From: Paenibacillus radicis (ex Xue et al. 2023)
GTDB lineage: Bacteria; Bacillota; Bacilli; Paenibacillales; NBRC-103111
DNA: 64,000 nucleotides
Assembly: GCF_024722015.1 (NCBI RefSeq)
Contig: NZ_JANQBD010000030.1
Coordinates: 42,198 to 106,197, forward strand
Reading direction: 5' to 3'
In this document: in pieces, positions 1-8,682 of the stretch
Position numbering within the stretch: the stretch's first letter is position 1
Layout of the letters: the number at the start of each line of letters is the position of its first letter
The notes under the pieces: model-generated
Told to the model about the DNA's origin: nothing
Databases searched by the model: none
The model's input: the letters and a program-made list of their open reading frames with translations, nothing else
Position numbers and translations under genes: made by a program

Positions 1-491
1 GTGACCCGCGGCATATCGTAATTGAGATAACGGAAAGCAGCAGTATGCACGACATTGAATCGGTATTGCCCATACTACACGAGCTTAAATCATTTGGTTT
101 TCAAATCGCGATTGATGATTTCGGTAAAGGCCATTCGGCGCTTGGTTATATGAAACAGTTTCCTCTCGATATTCTGAAGATTGACAAGAGCTTTGTCCAA
201 GAGCTGATCAGCGATTCGAAGAGTGCGGTTATTACAAAAGCTATTATCGATATGTCGCATGGCATGGGTCTTCGGGTCATTGCTGAGGGGGCTGAGACGC
301 TGGAGCAAATGGATCATCTGCGAACAATGAACTGCGACATTGTGCAAGGCTATGTTATTGATCCGCCTATGCCGTCTGAACAGCTCGAAATGCGTTATTT
401 AAAGGGAGAGTGGCCCACATGCCGAAATGGCTCGGAAAATCCATCCACCATAGACTCATTCCATCGAGTGGGATTCAACAAGTACAGTTGA
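1..491 (+). CDS. EAL-domain c-di-GMP phosphodiesterase, C-terminal part (cut by window edge)
   Basis: The reading frame is open from base 3, so the gene begins outside the window and only about the last 160 residues are visible. These carry EAL-domain signatures: EITES near the start, the metal-binding IDDFGKGHS motif, LKIDKSFV, and AEGAET followed by a CDIVQGY segment. EAL domains hydrolyse cyclic di-GMP to pGpG in the cytoplasm. Upstream sensory or GGDEF domains cannot be judged. The last 24 residues overlap the probable start of the next gene at 419, which has its own ribosome site, so the natural C-terminus may have been altered. The fold is certain; activity is inferred from the retained acidic motifs. 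Confidence 0.88.
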   Translation, partial: DPRHIVIEITESSSMHDIESVLPILHELKSFGFQIAIDDFGKGHSALGYMKQFPLDILKIDKSFVQELISDSKSAVITKAIIDMSHGMGLRVIAEGAETLEQMDHLRTMNCDIVQGYVIDPPMPSEQLEMRYLKGEWPTCRNGSENPSTIDSFHRVGFNKYS

Positions 492-1548
492 AGGAGGTTT
501 CAATTGAAGTTAGCGACTCCGCGGCACCTTGAAGCAGCATATCATTGAAGTATTCAGCGGCCAAATCAACAGCGAGTATATTCAGAAACGGCTGCGTATA
601 GCCGAGGTCCATCAGCGCATCGGATTAGAGCCCAAATGGTATATCGGAAGTTTCCAGAACCTGCAAACTACCTTTTTGAATATCATTTACCGTTACGCTA
701 AAGACAGCCAACAGGGCTTGATTTATGGACAGGCTGTTACCAAGCTGCTTAATTTCGAGCAGCAATTGGTCATTGAGGCATACGACAAGAAAAATATAGA
801 GAAGAAAGAACAATACAACGAGCAAGTCCGTGAAGAAGTGAAAAATAAAATTGGCCTCGTGAGCCAAGAGCTCGCCGCTCTTACAGAACAGGCAAGCGCT
901 TCAACCCAACAGCTTATGGCTAGCAGCAGCCATGTTAATGATTCGTTCCTTCATAGCACGAATATGGCTCAGAACTCACGAGTGCTTGCTCTTGCCGGGG
1001 CGGAGAAAATAGACGGGCTCGAACGCAGAATAGAATCTATTCACAAGCGTTCCTTGCGGATGGAATATTCCGTGGCGCAGCTTATTGATTCTTCCGAGCA
1101 AATTAAAACAATTGTGCGTATTGTGCAAAATATTTCCGGTCAGACCAAGCTGCTATCGCTTAATGCCGGGATTGAAGCTGCAAGAGCAGGCCAGCACGGG
1201 GCCGGTTTTGCAGTGGTAGCGGGAGAAGTGAAGAAGCTTTCCGAGAGTACCGTCAAGGCGGTAAAGCAAATTAGCGATTTCATACAGCAATCCAGCGATC
1301 GTACGCAGGAGGTCGTACAATCCATTGGAGAGGTCAAGCATCTGGTGGGTGTTGGACAGCAAGAATCGGGGCAAACCAGGGAGATGTTTAATCAAATTCT
1401 GCTTTCCCTTGATAGCAGCCTGGATGAGCTGAACAAGGTTGAATCGGAATTGGATGCTTTAGTTAAAGGGATTGGAGAGATAGGCTCGGCGACAATGAAG
1501 GTAGCGAGTTCTGCTGAAGACTTAAATACGGCTACTCAGAATTTTTAA
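419..1548 (+). pseudogene. HemAT-like globin-coupled methyl-accepting chemotaxis protein, damaged in the globin domain
   Basis: The long frame 529-1548 (339 residues, TTG at 529) resembles HemAT, the soluble oxygen-sensing transducer. It has the second half of the sensor globin with the likely haem-ligand His28 in IAEVHQRIGL, then PKWYIGSF and NFEQQLV. A cytoplasmic signalling domain follows, with its tip at LLSLNAGIEAARAG. The first half of the globin, about 50-60 residues, is missing. A good ribosome site (aagggagag) and ATG at 419 open a 37-codon frame whose end reads like a HemAT N-terminus, then stops at 530-532 in another frame. The simplest reading is an internal deletion that joined the two parts out of frame. 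A shortened MCP made from TTG 529 is possible, but no ribosome site fits that start. Confidence 0.72.
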
Positions 1549-1583
1549 GCTAAGATTGAATAAATGAAATGGACATATGCGGG

Positions 1584-1612
1584 GTCTCCTTAACAATGAG
1601 GGGGGCTTTTTA
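1584..1612 (+). terminator. Rho-independent terminator after the HemAT-like gene
   Basis: A G/U-rich stem pairs gtctcct with aggggggc around a short loop and is followed by a run of T. It sits 36 bases after the stop codon at 1548. Confidence 0.6.
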
Positions 1613-1719
1613 TTATGCTAAGGTATTTTATTTATTTTTTTACAAAACGGCTTTGCGTCTAAACCGCTCCTTCATTGCCCATAATAGCTAATATAATCAG
1701 GTAGAAGTGGGGGAAATAC

Positions 1720-1971
1720 ATGCTATCGGTACATTGGAGGCTTGCTGAGCTATGGACGCTTGGGCGGCAGAGGGAATTAACGGAGGACGAACAATCGGAA
1801 GTATCAGCCTGTCTGCACTATAATGCTATATTTGCCCGGAAGCTGTCCAGTCTTTACAATTTATCAATGGCGGCATCGATATCTAATGATATTGAGTGGC
1901 AGCATGAGATCTGTAGGCAGATCGAGATATTAGAAAGTCAAGGGAATCTGCACCCGGATTTTCGCAAATAA
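1720..1971 (+). CDS. Small conserved-type hypothetical protein (83 aa)
   Basis: ATG at 1720 follows a purine-rich ribosome site (gtgggggaaa). The 83-residue product is soluble and probably all-helical, with the pattern LAELWTLGRQRELTEDEQSEV near the start and a WQHEICRQIEILESQG segment near the end. It resembles short uncharacterised proteins common in Paenibacillus (possibly DUF7667, from memory). No catalytic motif, signal peptide or membrane segment is visible. It stands alone between a terminator and the helicase gene, and its function is unknown. Confidence 0.7.
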   Translation: MLSVHWRLAELWTLGRQRELTEDEQSEVSACLHYNAIFARKLSSLYNLSMAASISNDIEWQHEICRQIEILESQGNLHPDFRK

Positions 1972-2224
1972 AGAGCCTTGCAGCGGCTAAGTTTACTGCT
2001 GTTATTTCGACTGCTGCTACGCAGCGTTAAACCAAGCTCAGAACTCAAGCTTTTCGAAAGAAATGTAAACGCTTCAATATGACTGGGCACATAAAAATTC
2101 TTTTTGATGATTGTGTAAAAGCTTTGCTTTTACTGAGGGATCATGTGATAATAGTATGTTCACCCATGCACGCATTGCGGCGTATGGATGTATTGGAATT
2201 TGATCTCATGGAGGAAGAGTAATA

Positions 2225-4168
2225 GTGGAGAGGTACCCTTTTTCATATAATCATTCTCAGCCTTTTATTCAACAAGTAAGCGAATGGGTAGCGGATGTGT
2301 TCTACGATATACTGCCGGAAGCGGGCTTTGAGGTTCGCGACGAGCAGATTTATATGGCGTTTCAGCTAGAACGGGCTTTTGCCGAGAAGCAGACGATTTT
2401 TGCGGAAGCTGGGGTAGGCACAGGGAAGACGCTGGTTTATTTGCTGTATGCTATTTGTTATGCGCGGTACACTCGCAAGCCGGCAATTATCGCCTGTGCG
2501 GACGAGTCGCTGATCGAGCAGCTGGTCAAGCCGGAAGGGGACATTGCGAAGCTGGCGAAGCATCTTAGTCTGGCTATTGACGCAAGGTTAGGCAAATCTC
2601 CCGACCAATATGTTTGCCTTGTGAAGCTTGATGAAGCGCGTCTTGGGCACGAAGATGTAGAGCTGTACAAGGATTTATACGAGAGCCTGCCGGAGTTTGT
2701 TCACTCTTACGATGCGCTGCAATCTTTTCACGCGTATGGCGACCGCAAGCAGTACCCGCATATGAATGACGAGCAATGGTACAATGTCAGCTGGGATGTA
2801 TTTCAGGATTGCTTCGTTTGCGATAAGCGGCACCGGTGTGGACAGACGCTTTCCCGAGATCACTACAGGAAATCCACTGAATTAATTATTTGCTCGCATG
2901 ATTTTTATATGGAGCATGTGTGGACGTATGAGGGAAGGAAACGGGAAGGGCAATTGCCGCTGTTGCCGGATCACTGCACAGTCGTTTTTGACGAAGGGCA
3001 TCTGCTGGAATCTGCTGCGCAGAAGGCACTGACCTACAAGCTGAAACATGTGGTATTTGAGGAATTGATTACGCGTCTACTTAAAGGTGAAGTAAGAGAA
3101 ACGTTGGCCGTACTAATAGACGAAGCGATTGAGCAGAGCGAAACGATGTTCGACTTATTGGAGCGCCAGAGTAAAGCGATTCCCGGCTCCGACAGGAAAC
3201 AGATTATTTTGAGCGAGCAGCTGCTTAAAGAAATACTTCAGTTTCAAAAGGTGCTTGCGGCCATAGAAGAAGAGCTTGTTTTCGAGAGCGAAATGTACAC
3301 GTTGAATGAGTATCAGCTGCGCATTGTCGAGGAGCATCTGGAAATGATGCAGAAGGCACTGAATCTTTTTCATCAATCGGAAACTCTGATCTGCTGGGTG
3401 ACGGAAAGCGTGACTGGGCTTAGCCTGGTTATTATGCCGAGAACCGTCAAAGAAGTGCTGAGTGAAAGAGTGTTCAATTCGGGTATTCCGATCATCTTTT
3501 CATCAGCTACTCTATCGGTTGAGGGATCGTTTGATTATGTAGTGGATAGCCTCGGAATTAAGAAGTATTTATCTTTCTCAGTCGATTCACCTTACGATTA
3601 TGAGCATCATATGGAAGTGCTGGCACCCAAATGGTCTTATAGCGGTACATTTTCCGAGAAAATGAAGACGGCTTTGCGACTGCTGGAGCGTACCGAAGGA
3701 AGAGCCTTAATATTGTTTCCGACCAAGGATGAATTACAGCGGTTCAAGAAAGAGATTGCTCATTATCCGGAATGTGCTGCCTTTCGCTTCTTATTTGAGG
3801 GGGATCAAGAAATCAGCGGCTTGATATCCTCATTTCAACATGATGAAAAAAGCATTTTGTGCGCGGTTAGCCTGTGGGAGGGACTTGATGTGCCAGGTCC
3901 ATCCTTATCGAACGTGATCATATGGGCTTTGCCTTATCCCCCTCAAGACCCTGTATTTATGGCGAAACGTCAAGCGGCTGCTTCGCCCTTTGAGGAAGTG
4001 GACCTTCCTTATATGCTGCTGAGGCTTAAGCAAGGGATGGGCCGGTTAATTCGTACGCGCGAGGACAGCGGAATTATAGCGATTCTCAGTGAAGAGCTGG
4101 AGCCGATTAGGCATCATATTGAGGGCGTGCTCCCAAAGGGAGTTCATTTGGTGGAGACGCTTGATTAG
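2225..4168 (+). CDS. DinG/XPD-family ATP-dependent DNA helicase
   Basis: The 647-residue protein has the motifs of superfamily 2 iron-sulphur helicases: Walker A AGVGTGKT near residues 62-69, a DEGH box (VVFDEGHLLESA) near 255, a cysteine cluster CFVCDKRHRC near 197-206 likely to ligate a 4Fe-4S cluster, and C-terminal motifs including QGMGRLIRT. These enzymes unwind DNA 5'-3' and act in repair or clearance of R-loops and G-quadruplexes. The length and the FYDILPEAGF region resemble Bacillus YpvA; there is no exonuclease domain of the long DinG type. The GTG start at 2225 is chosen because gaggaagag lies at the right distance upstream. The gene appears monocistronic. Confidence 0.88.
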   Translation: MERYPFSYNHSQPFIQQVSEWVADVFYDILPEAGFEVRDEQIYMAFQLERAFAEKQTIFAEAGVGTGKTLVYLLYAICYARYTRKPAIIACADESLIEQLVKPEGDIAKLAKHLSLAIDARLGKSPDQYVCLVKLDEARLGHEDVELYKDLYESLPEFVHSYDALQSFHAYGDRKQYPHMNDEQWYNVSWDVFQDCFVCDKRHRCGQTLSRDHYRKSTELIICSHDFYMEHVWTYEGRKREGQLPLLPDHCTVVFDEGHLLESAAQKALTYKLKHVVFEELITRLLKGEVRETLAVLIDEAIEQSETMFDLLERQSKAIPGSDRKQIILSEQLLKEILQFQKVLAAIEEELVFESEMYTLNEYQLRIVEEHLEMMQKALNLFHQSETLICWVTESVTGLSLVIMPRTVKEVLSERVFNSGIPIIFSSATLSVEGSFDYVVDSLGIKKYLSFSVDSPYDYEHHMEVLAPKWSYSGTFSEKMKTALRLLERTEGRALILFPTKDELQRFKKEIAHYPECAAFRFLFEGDQEISGLISSFQHDEKSILCAVSLWEGLDVPGPSLSNVIIWALPYPPQDPVFMAKRQAAASPFEEVDLPYMLLRLKQGMGRLIRTREDSGIIAILSEELEPIRHHIEGVLPKGVHLVETLD

Positions 4169-4184
4169 TTTGGAATAATAACGC

Positions 4185-4229
4185 AACCCCATTGTTTAAG
4201 GAGCTTAATCCTTCGACAATGGGGTTTTA
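4185..4229 (+). terminator. Rho-independent terminator after the helicase gene
   Basis: An 11-bp perfect stem (aaccccattgt with acaatggggtt) ends in a short T run, 16 bases after the helicase stop codon. Confidence 0.85.
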
Positions 4230-4559
4230 TGCATTTTATGGGAAGATGGACAAGGCGTCAACGTAAGGAATTGTACATAAAGCGCGAGAAGTACGCGGTC
4301 GGATAGTGATCCAAACAGACCGTAAAAAATTGTGCTGCCGTTAAAAACTAATAAAATAATGGCGGAAAGCTATAAAAAGGCTTGCTGCTGCTGAAAGATT
4401 CGATGATGTCCTTCAGTCATACAGACGGTAAATTATTGACAATTGTATCTCTTATTGGTTCGGGCTTATATTGTTTGGAGAACCGGAGGACAGAAGCTGC
4501 TGCATACAGAGGTTGGATTTAATGTTACAATATTTAATTAATGACGAGGAGGGGACATC
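4230..4559. other. Leader region of the AraC-type regulator gene
   Basis: No convincing gene is present. The stretch holds a shared 19-bp motif at 4427-4445 and a possible -10 hexamer TTATAT at 4466-4471, followed by about 80 bases of untranslated leader and a ribosome site (gacgaggagggg) before the ATG at 4560. Confidence 0.5.
4427..4445 (+). promoter_or_regulatory. Candidate operator, copy 1 (upstream of the AraC regulator)
   Basis: GGTAAATTATTGACAATTG. The first 12 bases are identical at 7403-7414 and 16764-16775, and the rest differs at only a few positions. The site ends 20 bases before a possible -10 element TTATAT (4466-4471), placing it at about -51 to -33, where class II activators of the AraC family bind. 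Autoregulation is inferred. Confidence 0.55.
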
Positions 4560-6851
4560 ATGAAGCTGTTTATCGGACAATATTTTATAAAAACAGTCAT
4601 TGTATCCCTCGTTGCTGTTATGGCAGCGGCCTTGCTTATCTCCTTACTTAGCTACAAATTCGTAACTGACGCATTTGACGGCAACCATATTGAAGATCAG
4701 GTCAAGATTGCCGAGCTTTTGACCGCGCAGCTGGATGGGGAGCTGGAAACCATTGTTAAGAGCGCGTCCGGCATCCTAATGGATCAGGAGATCCTGCAAA
4801 CCATTTATGCCAAAGATCTGGAGCAGCACAACAGTAAGGTTTCTCAAATTCAACAGAAATTGATCGCCTATTCCAAAAACATAAAGAACATTTATAGCGC
4901 CGATTTATATTTACCCGGCTCGAATATGCTTATCTCCAGCACTAATGGAATTATCACTTCGACATCTATCTCGGATGAAACCGTTCGTTTATATCAAACC
5001 GTTGAGGCACTGCGTAAGGCGTTATGGTTGTATACGAAACAGCAATCGAACGAAGATGTGATCTCATTTTTTCAGCCTCTGCCAGTGCAATCCAATTTTC
5101 CACAAGCCTATTTGGCTATCCATATTAGAGAGCGTGCGATCCAGGCCATCATTAAACCAACCCAGGCTGACATTCCTCATGAAGCTCTCGTAGTCAGTGA
5201 GTCAGGAAAAATCATTTCTTCTGAAAATAAAGCTATGCTGGGCCGGTTTTTGGAAACGGATAAACAAAGAATGCTCAAAGATATTCTGGATTCATCCGAT
5301 CATACAGGATACATCATGGAGCGCTCGACGGATACGTTTACGGCATTCAGCAGGTCCTCATCAACAGAGTGGGTGACAGTGCTTCGTTTTCCCAACCGCT
5401 CCTTTTTCTCCTACAAGTCTGATATTTTCAGGTTTACAGCTTTCCTTGTGTTGTATGTGGTAATTGCCGCCATCGTGTTGCTGCCGCCCGGTTATTTTTA
5501 TATGTATATGCCTGTTGTACGATTGATTCGAGGCATGGGACATACCTTCAAGCAAGGGGAGCCTCCCAATCGAGGCAGGTTTCCAGATGAATGGAATATA
5601 TTGAAGGAAGGCCAACGGCAAACGGAGGTGGAGCTGATCCTGCTGCAGGAGCGAAATGGCAAACAGAGTATTTCCGTCAAAGAACTGGCGCTGTTTCGGC
5701 TGCTTCATGGCTCGTTTGCACAATCCGCTCCGGAATATTTAGCCTCTTTTATAAAAGAACAGTCTTTGAATGAACGCAATAAATATTGGACCTTGGTCGT
5801 GGAACCGGAATCGCAGGCGTCTGACTCAAACTTTACTCAGGATGAGCCATCGCTGCAATTTTTTGCCCTTACCAATCTGTGCGAGGAAATATTACGGCAT
5901 AATCATATGGATGGCCATGTGCTGCCTTCACTCGATATGAAGCATATCATTGTACTATGCAGTGCGCCGCTTCATACTAAAGAACGCCAATTAACCGGTA
6001 TGGGCTCACTAGTTGCGGAGTCCATCCAAAACGCGGTCAGCAATTATTTGAAATTAACCGTGTCGATCGGCATCGGGAATGCTTATTCCTTAAGAGAGGG
6101 CATCCATCATTCCTACTATGAATCCAGAGAATGCTTGCGGGAACGGCTAGTGTTAGGCTTGGGCAGCGTTATTACAGTGGGGGATATCAATCAAAAGTTC
6201 AGCTATCACTATCCCTACCAATTGGAGAGCTTATTGATTCGGGAGCTGAAGCAAAACAATCAGGAGGAGTGTCTCCAGTATTTCGATGAGATTTTTGCGC
6301 AGACACTGGATGCTCATGCAAATTCACATACGGTGATTAAGACGGCCTATACCCTTTACCTTTCCATCGTTCGTGTAGTAGACGAAGCTTCTGGCGGACA
6401 AGAGCTTTCCATTCAATGGGACTTGGCAGCACCGCCTTGCTGGATTACGATGGAAGAGCTTCTGGAGTGGTTCAAGTCCGCTTTATTACCGGAAGTATTC
6501 AGGACCATGGATCTGATGAATGATAATAAAGGAAGACAGACGATTGAAGCGATTAAGGAGCATTTGTACGAAACGGTCACGCAAATCCATTCTTTAACTT
6601 CCATTGCCGAACAGTTTGGTTTAAACCCCTCGTACTTGAGCCGATTATTCAAAAAGTTAAACGGGCAAAGCTTCGTACAATTTACGGCTAATCTGAAAAT
6701 AGAAAAAGCGAAGCAGCTGCTGCTTAATACTAATTTATCCGTGTCTGAAATTGCTGAAGCAGTGGGATATACGGAAAGAACCTTTGGGCGTGTTTTCAAA
6801 AATGTAACGAGTACAACCCCCGCCAATTATCGTGTGCAGCAGAAGAAATAA
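4560..6851 (+). CDS. Membrane-anchored AraC-family transcriptional regulator with extracytoplasmic sensor
   Basis: This 763-residue protein has a membrane segment near residues 12-34, an extracellular region of about 250 residues (probably Cache-like), a second membrane segment near 290-316, a cytoplasmic linker region, and a C-terminal AraC-type double helix-turn-helix near 658-760 (SIAEQFGLNPSYLSRLFKK and SEIAEAVGYTERTFGRVFK). Such one-component receptors are abundant in Paenibacillus and usually activate neighbouring uptake and hydrolase genes. The neighbour is a peptide transport operon, and both share a 19-bp upstream motif with the later secreted-enzyme gene. This protein is therefore the likely activator of all three units. 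The ligand is unknown, perhaps a peptide or amino-acid derivative. Confidence 0.87.
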   Translation: MKLFIGQYFIKTVIVSLVAVMAAALLISLLSYKFVTDAFDGNHIEDQVKIAELLTAQLDGELETIVKSASGILMDQEILQTIYAKDLEQHNSKVSQIQQKLIAYSKNIKNIYSADLYLPGSNMLISSTNGIITSTSISDETVRLYQTVEALRKALWLYTKQQSNEDVISFFQPLPVQSNFPQAYLAIHIRERAIQAIIKPTQADIPHEALVVSESGKIISSENKAMLGRFLETDKQRMLKDILDSSDHTGYIMERSTDTFTAFSRSSSTEWVTVLRFPNRSFFSYKSDIFRFTAFLVLYVVIAAIVLLPPGYFYMYMPVVRLIRGMGHTFKQGEPPNRGRFPDEWNILKEGQRQTEVELILLQERNGKQSISVKELALFRLLHGSFAQSAPEYLASFIKEQSLNERNKYWTLVVEPESQASDSNFTQDEPSLQFFALTNLCEEILRHNHMDGHVLPSLDMKHIIVLCSAPLHTKERQLTGMGSLVAESIQNAVSNYLKLTVSIGIGNAYSLREGIHHSYYESRECLRERLVLGLGSVITVGDINQKFSYHYPYQLESLLIRELKQNNQEECLQYFDEIFAQTLDAHANSHTVIKTAYTLYLSIVRVVDEASGGQELSIQWDLAAPPCWITMEELLEWFKSALLPEVFRTMDLMNDNKGRQTIEAIKEHLYETVTQIHSLTSIAEQFGLNPSYLSRLFKKLNGQSFVQFTANLKIEKAKQLLLNTNLSVSEIAEAVGYTERTFGRVFKNVTSTTPANYRVQQKK

Positions 6852-6888
6852 TTTTGGCTCGCTGTTGTGAGCCTTGAGGGAATTGGAC

Positions 6889-7080
6889 GGAACGGAAAGT
6901 TCCGTTATTCCATCTGTCGTATTGAAATTAAGGCCATAGCGGAAGGCGGATTTCCGTTATTTGGGACGAATATGAGCATTCATGTGCAAAACAGAGAGAT
7001 ACAGGAACCAGCTGTTCCGTTATTTCTCTGTTTTTTGTGCTTTCTGGGGGATAGGGGAAAAGGACTTCCGTTATTCTTCT
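6889..7080. repeat. Four-copy TTCCGTTATT intergenic repeat
   Basis: TTCCGTTATT occurs at 6900, 6952, 7015 and 7066. Within the two pairs the starts are 52 and 51 bases apart. Each copy is preceded by a purine-rich stretch containing GGAA that can pair with TTCC. A short open frame over this stretch (6867-7091) is not credible as a gene because its sequence is the repeat itself. The rest of the gap to 7493 holds a candidate operator and the leader of the next operon. Confidence 0.7.
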
Positions 7081-7402
7081 CGCTTCCTTAGATGCGGCAT
7101 GCTATTACGGTTACGGTACGCCACACTGTAGATCACACTGTCCGGAAGGCAGAGGTTTCCAGAGAGTTCTAGCAAGTATAAATTTGTATGTTTATGGAAG
7201 ATAATCTAACGTAAAAAAGAGGTTAACCTGTACATTAAAGCTCGGTAAGCTTAAATCTGAAAAAGCTGAGTTCATAAGGAGTCTTTTACCGACCGTCATA
7301 TTTTTTCAACATGATTTTATCGGTGAAAAAAGTGGCGGACATAATGGTTGCAGCCTAAGTAACGGCGTGTTTTCATCCCAGATGGGATGCCGGCCAAACG
7401 AG

Positions 7403-7421
7403 GGTAAATTATTGTCAGTTG
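7403..7421 (+). promoter_or_regulatory. Candidate operator, copy 2 (upstream of the peptide operon)
   Basis: GGTAAATTATTGTCAGTTG shares its first 12 bases exactly with the copies at 4427 and 16764. It lies 72 bases before the TTG start of the first operon gene, with a weak -10-like CTAAGA at 7441-7446, at the same offset as in the other copies. Confidence 0.55.
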
Positions 7422-7493
7422 CCGCGGGAAATCTGACATTCTAAGATGAATTCATCAACGCTGACACAATAAACAGGCAGGGGGGGCGAAAGC

Positions 7494-8672
7494 TTGAGAG
7501 GCATTTTAGCAAATGCGCAGCAGTTGGCAGAGCAACTGACCGATTGGCGAAGGGATCTTCATCAGCATCCCGAGCTTGGTTTTGAGGAACAACGGACCTC
7601 TGAATTCGTTAAGAAGAAGCTGGGTGAAATGGGCATAAGCGAGCTGAAAACCATTGCACAAACAGGTGTGGTTGCAGTGATGCACGGAGAGCAGGACGGT
7701 CCTACGATTATGCTGAGAGCAGACATGGATGCACTTCCGATCCAGGATGAGAAAGAGGTTAGTTATGCATCATCGATACCAGGCAAAGCACATCTGTGCG
7801 GTCATGATGCTCATACAACTATCCTGCTGGGAGCAGCTGCACTGCTTAAGAAAAACGGAATTCCCCGCGGCCGTGTAAAGCTCATATTCCAGCCGGCGGA
7901 GGAAGGGCTTGCAGGAGCTAAAGCTATGATAGCAGACGGCGTGCTGGAGCATCCCAAGGTGGATGCGGTTATAGGCTTGCACGTGTATCCTAGCTTGTCT
8001 GTGGGTACTATAGGCGTGTGTCCAGGGTCTTGTACCGCGTTCTCAGACCGGTTCGATTTAGTGATCCACGGCAGAGGCGGCCATGCGGCGCATCCCCATC
8101 AAGCAGTGGATGCTGTGACGGTTACGGCTCAGGTTCTTACTGCTTTACAGCAGATAGCGAGCCGAATGACCGACCCGCTATCGCCCGTTGTGGTAACGGT
8201 CGGTAAGATTGCCGGAGGATATACGCGCAATGTGATCGCTCCCTCCGTAACGCTGGAGGGAACGGTCCGAACCTTGGACCGGGAGACGCAGGCAGCCGTT
8301 CCAGTGTTATTGGAGCAAATTGTAAATGGCATTTGCCAAAGCTTTGGCGCCAGCTACAAGCTGAACTACTGGAATGGCTATCCATCCGTAGTAAACGATC
8401 CGTCCCTCATTCCTTTGTTGGAAGAGACAGCCAAGGATGTTCTTGGACAGACAACCTTGAAGCTGAAGCCTTCTATGGGCGGGGAGGATTTCTCCTACTA
8501 CGCTGAACAGGTGCCTGGGCTATTTTTTCGGCTGGGGGTCCGTAATGAGGAAAAAGGCTTCATTCATCCACTGCATCATCCGTTATTTGATTTGGATGAG
8601 GATTCGCTCCCAGTGGGATCGGCTATGCTTGCACAACTCGCTTTGAAATATTTGGATCATCATTCTAATTAG
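7494..8672 (+). CDS. M20-family metal-dependent amidohydrolase (N-acyl-amino-acid/hippurate hydrolase type)
   Basis: The 392-residue cytoplasmic enzyme carries the M20D pattern in order: DLHQHPELGFEE, LRADMDALPI, the metal ligands in CGHDAHT, FQPAEEG with the catalytic glutamate, the dimerisation-domain motif GRGGHAAHPHQAVDAV, and GGEDFSYY near the end. Relatives cleave N-acylated amino acids or small peptides. TTG at 7494 is chosen because a G-rich ribosome site (caggcagggggg) precedes it. It is first in an operon with an oligopeptide importer and two glutamyl-type hydrolases, so it probably processes imported acyl-amino acids or peptides. The exact substrate is not visible. Confidence 0.9.
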   Translation: MRGILANAQQLAEQLTDWRRDLHQHPELGFEEQRTSEFVKKKLGEMGISELKTIAQTGVVAVMHGEQDGPTIMLRADMDALPIQDEKEVSYASSIPGKAHLCGHDAHTTILLGAAALLKKNGIPRGRVKLIFQPAEEGLAGAKAMIADGVLEHPKVDAVIGLHVYPSLSVGTIGVCPGSCTAFSDRFDLVIHGRGGHAAHPHQAVDAVTVTAQVLTALQQIASRMTDPLSPVVVTVGKIAGGYTRNVIAPSVTLEGTVRTLDRETQAAVPVLLEQIVNGICQSFGASYKLNYWNGYPSVVNDPSLIPLLEETAKDVLGQTTLKLKPSMGGEDFSYYAEQVPGLFFRLGVRNEEKGFIHPLHHPLFDLDEDSLPVGSAMLAQLALKYLDHHSN

Positions 8673-8682
8673 GGGGCAAAGC

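Noticed and set aside
2064..2077. cre-like string TGTAAACGCTTCAA upstream of the helicase gene
   Set aside because: The right half does not match the consensus, and it is 150 bases from a housekeeping-type gene.
6889..7080. CRISPR-like array of short repeats about 51 bases apart
   Set aside because: Only two to four degenerate 10-20-base units, unequal gaps, no cas genes and no typical 28-36-base repeats. The same applies to the repeats at 26171, 36651 and 63741.
6867..7091. Open frame of 74 codons after the AraC gene
   Set aside because: Its sequence is made of the TTCCGTTATT repeat, with no ribosome site and no protein-like composition.
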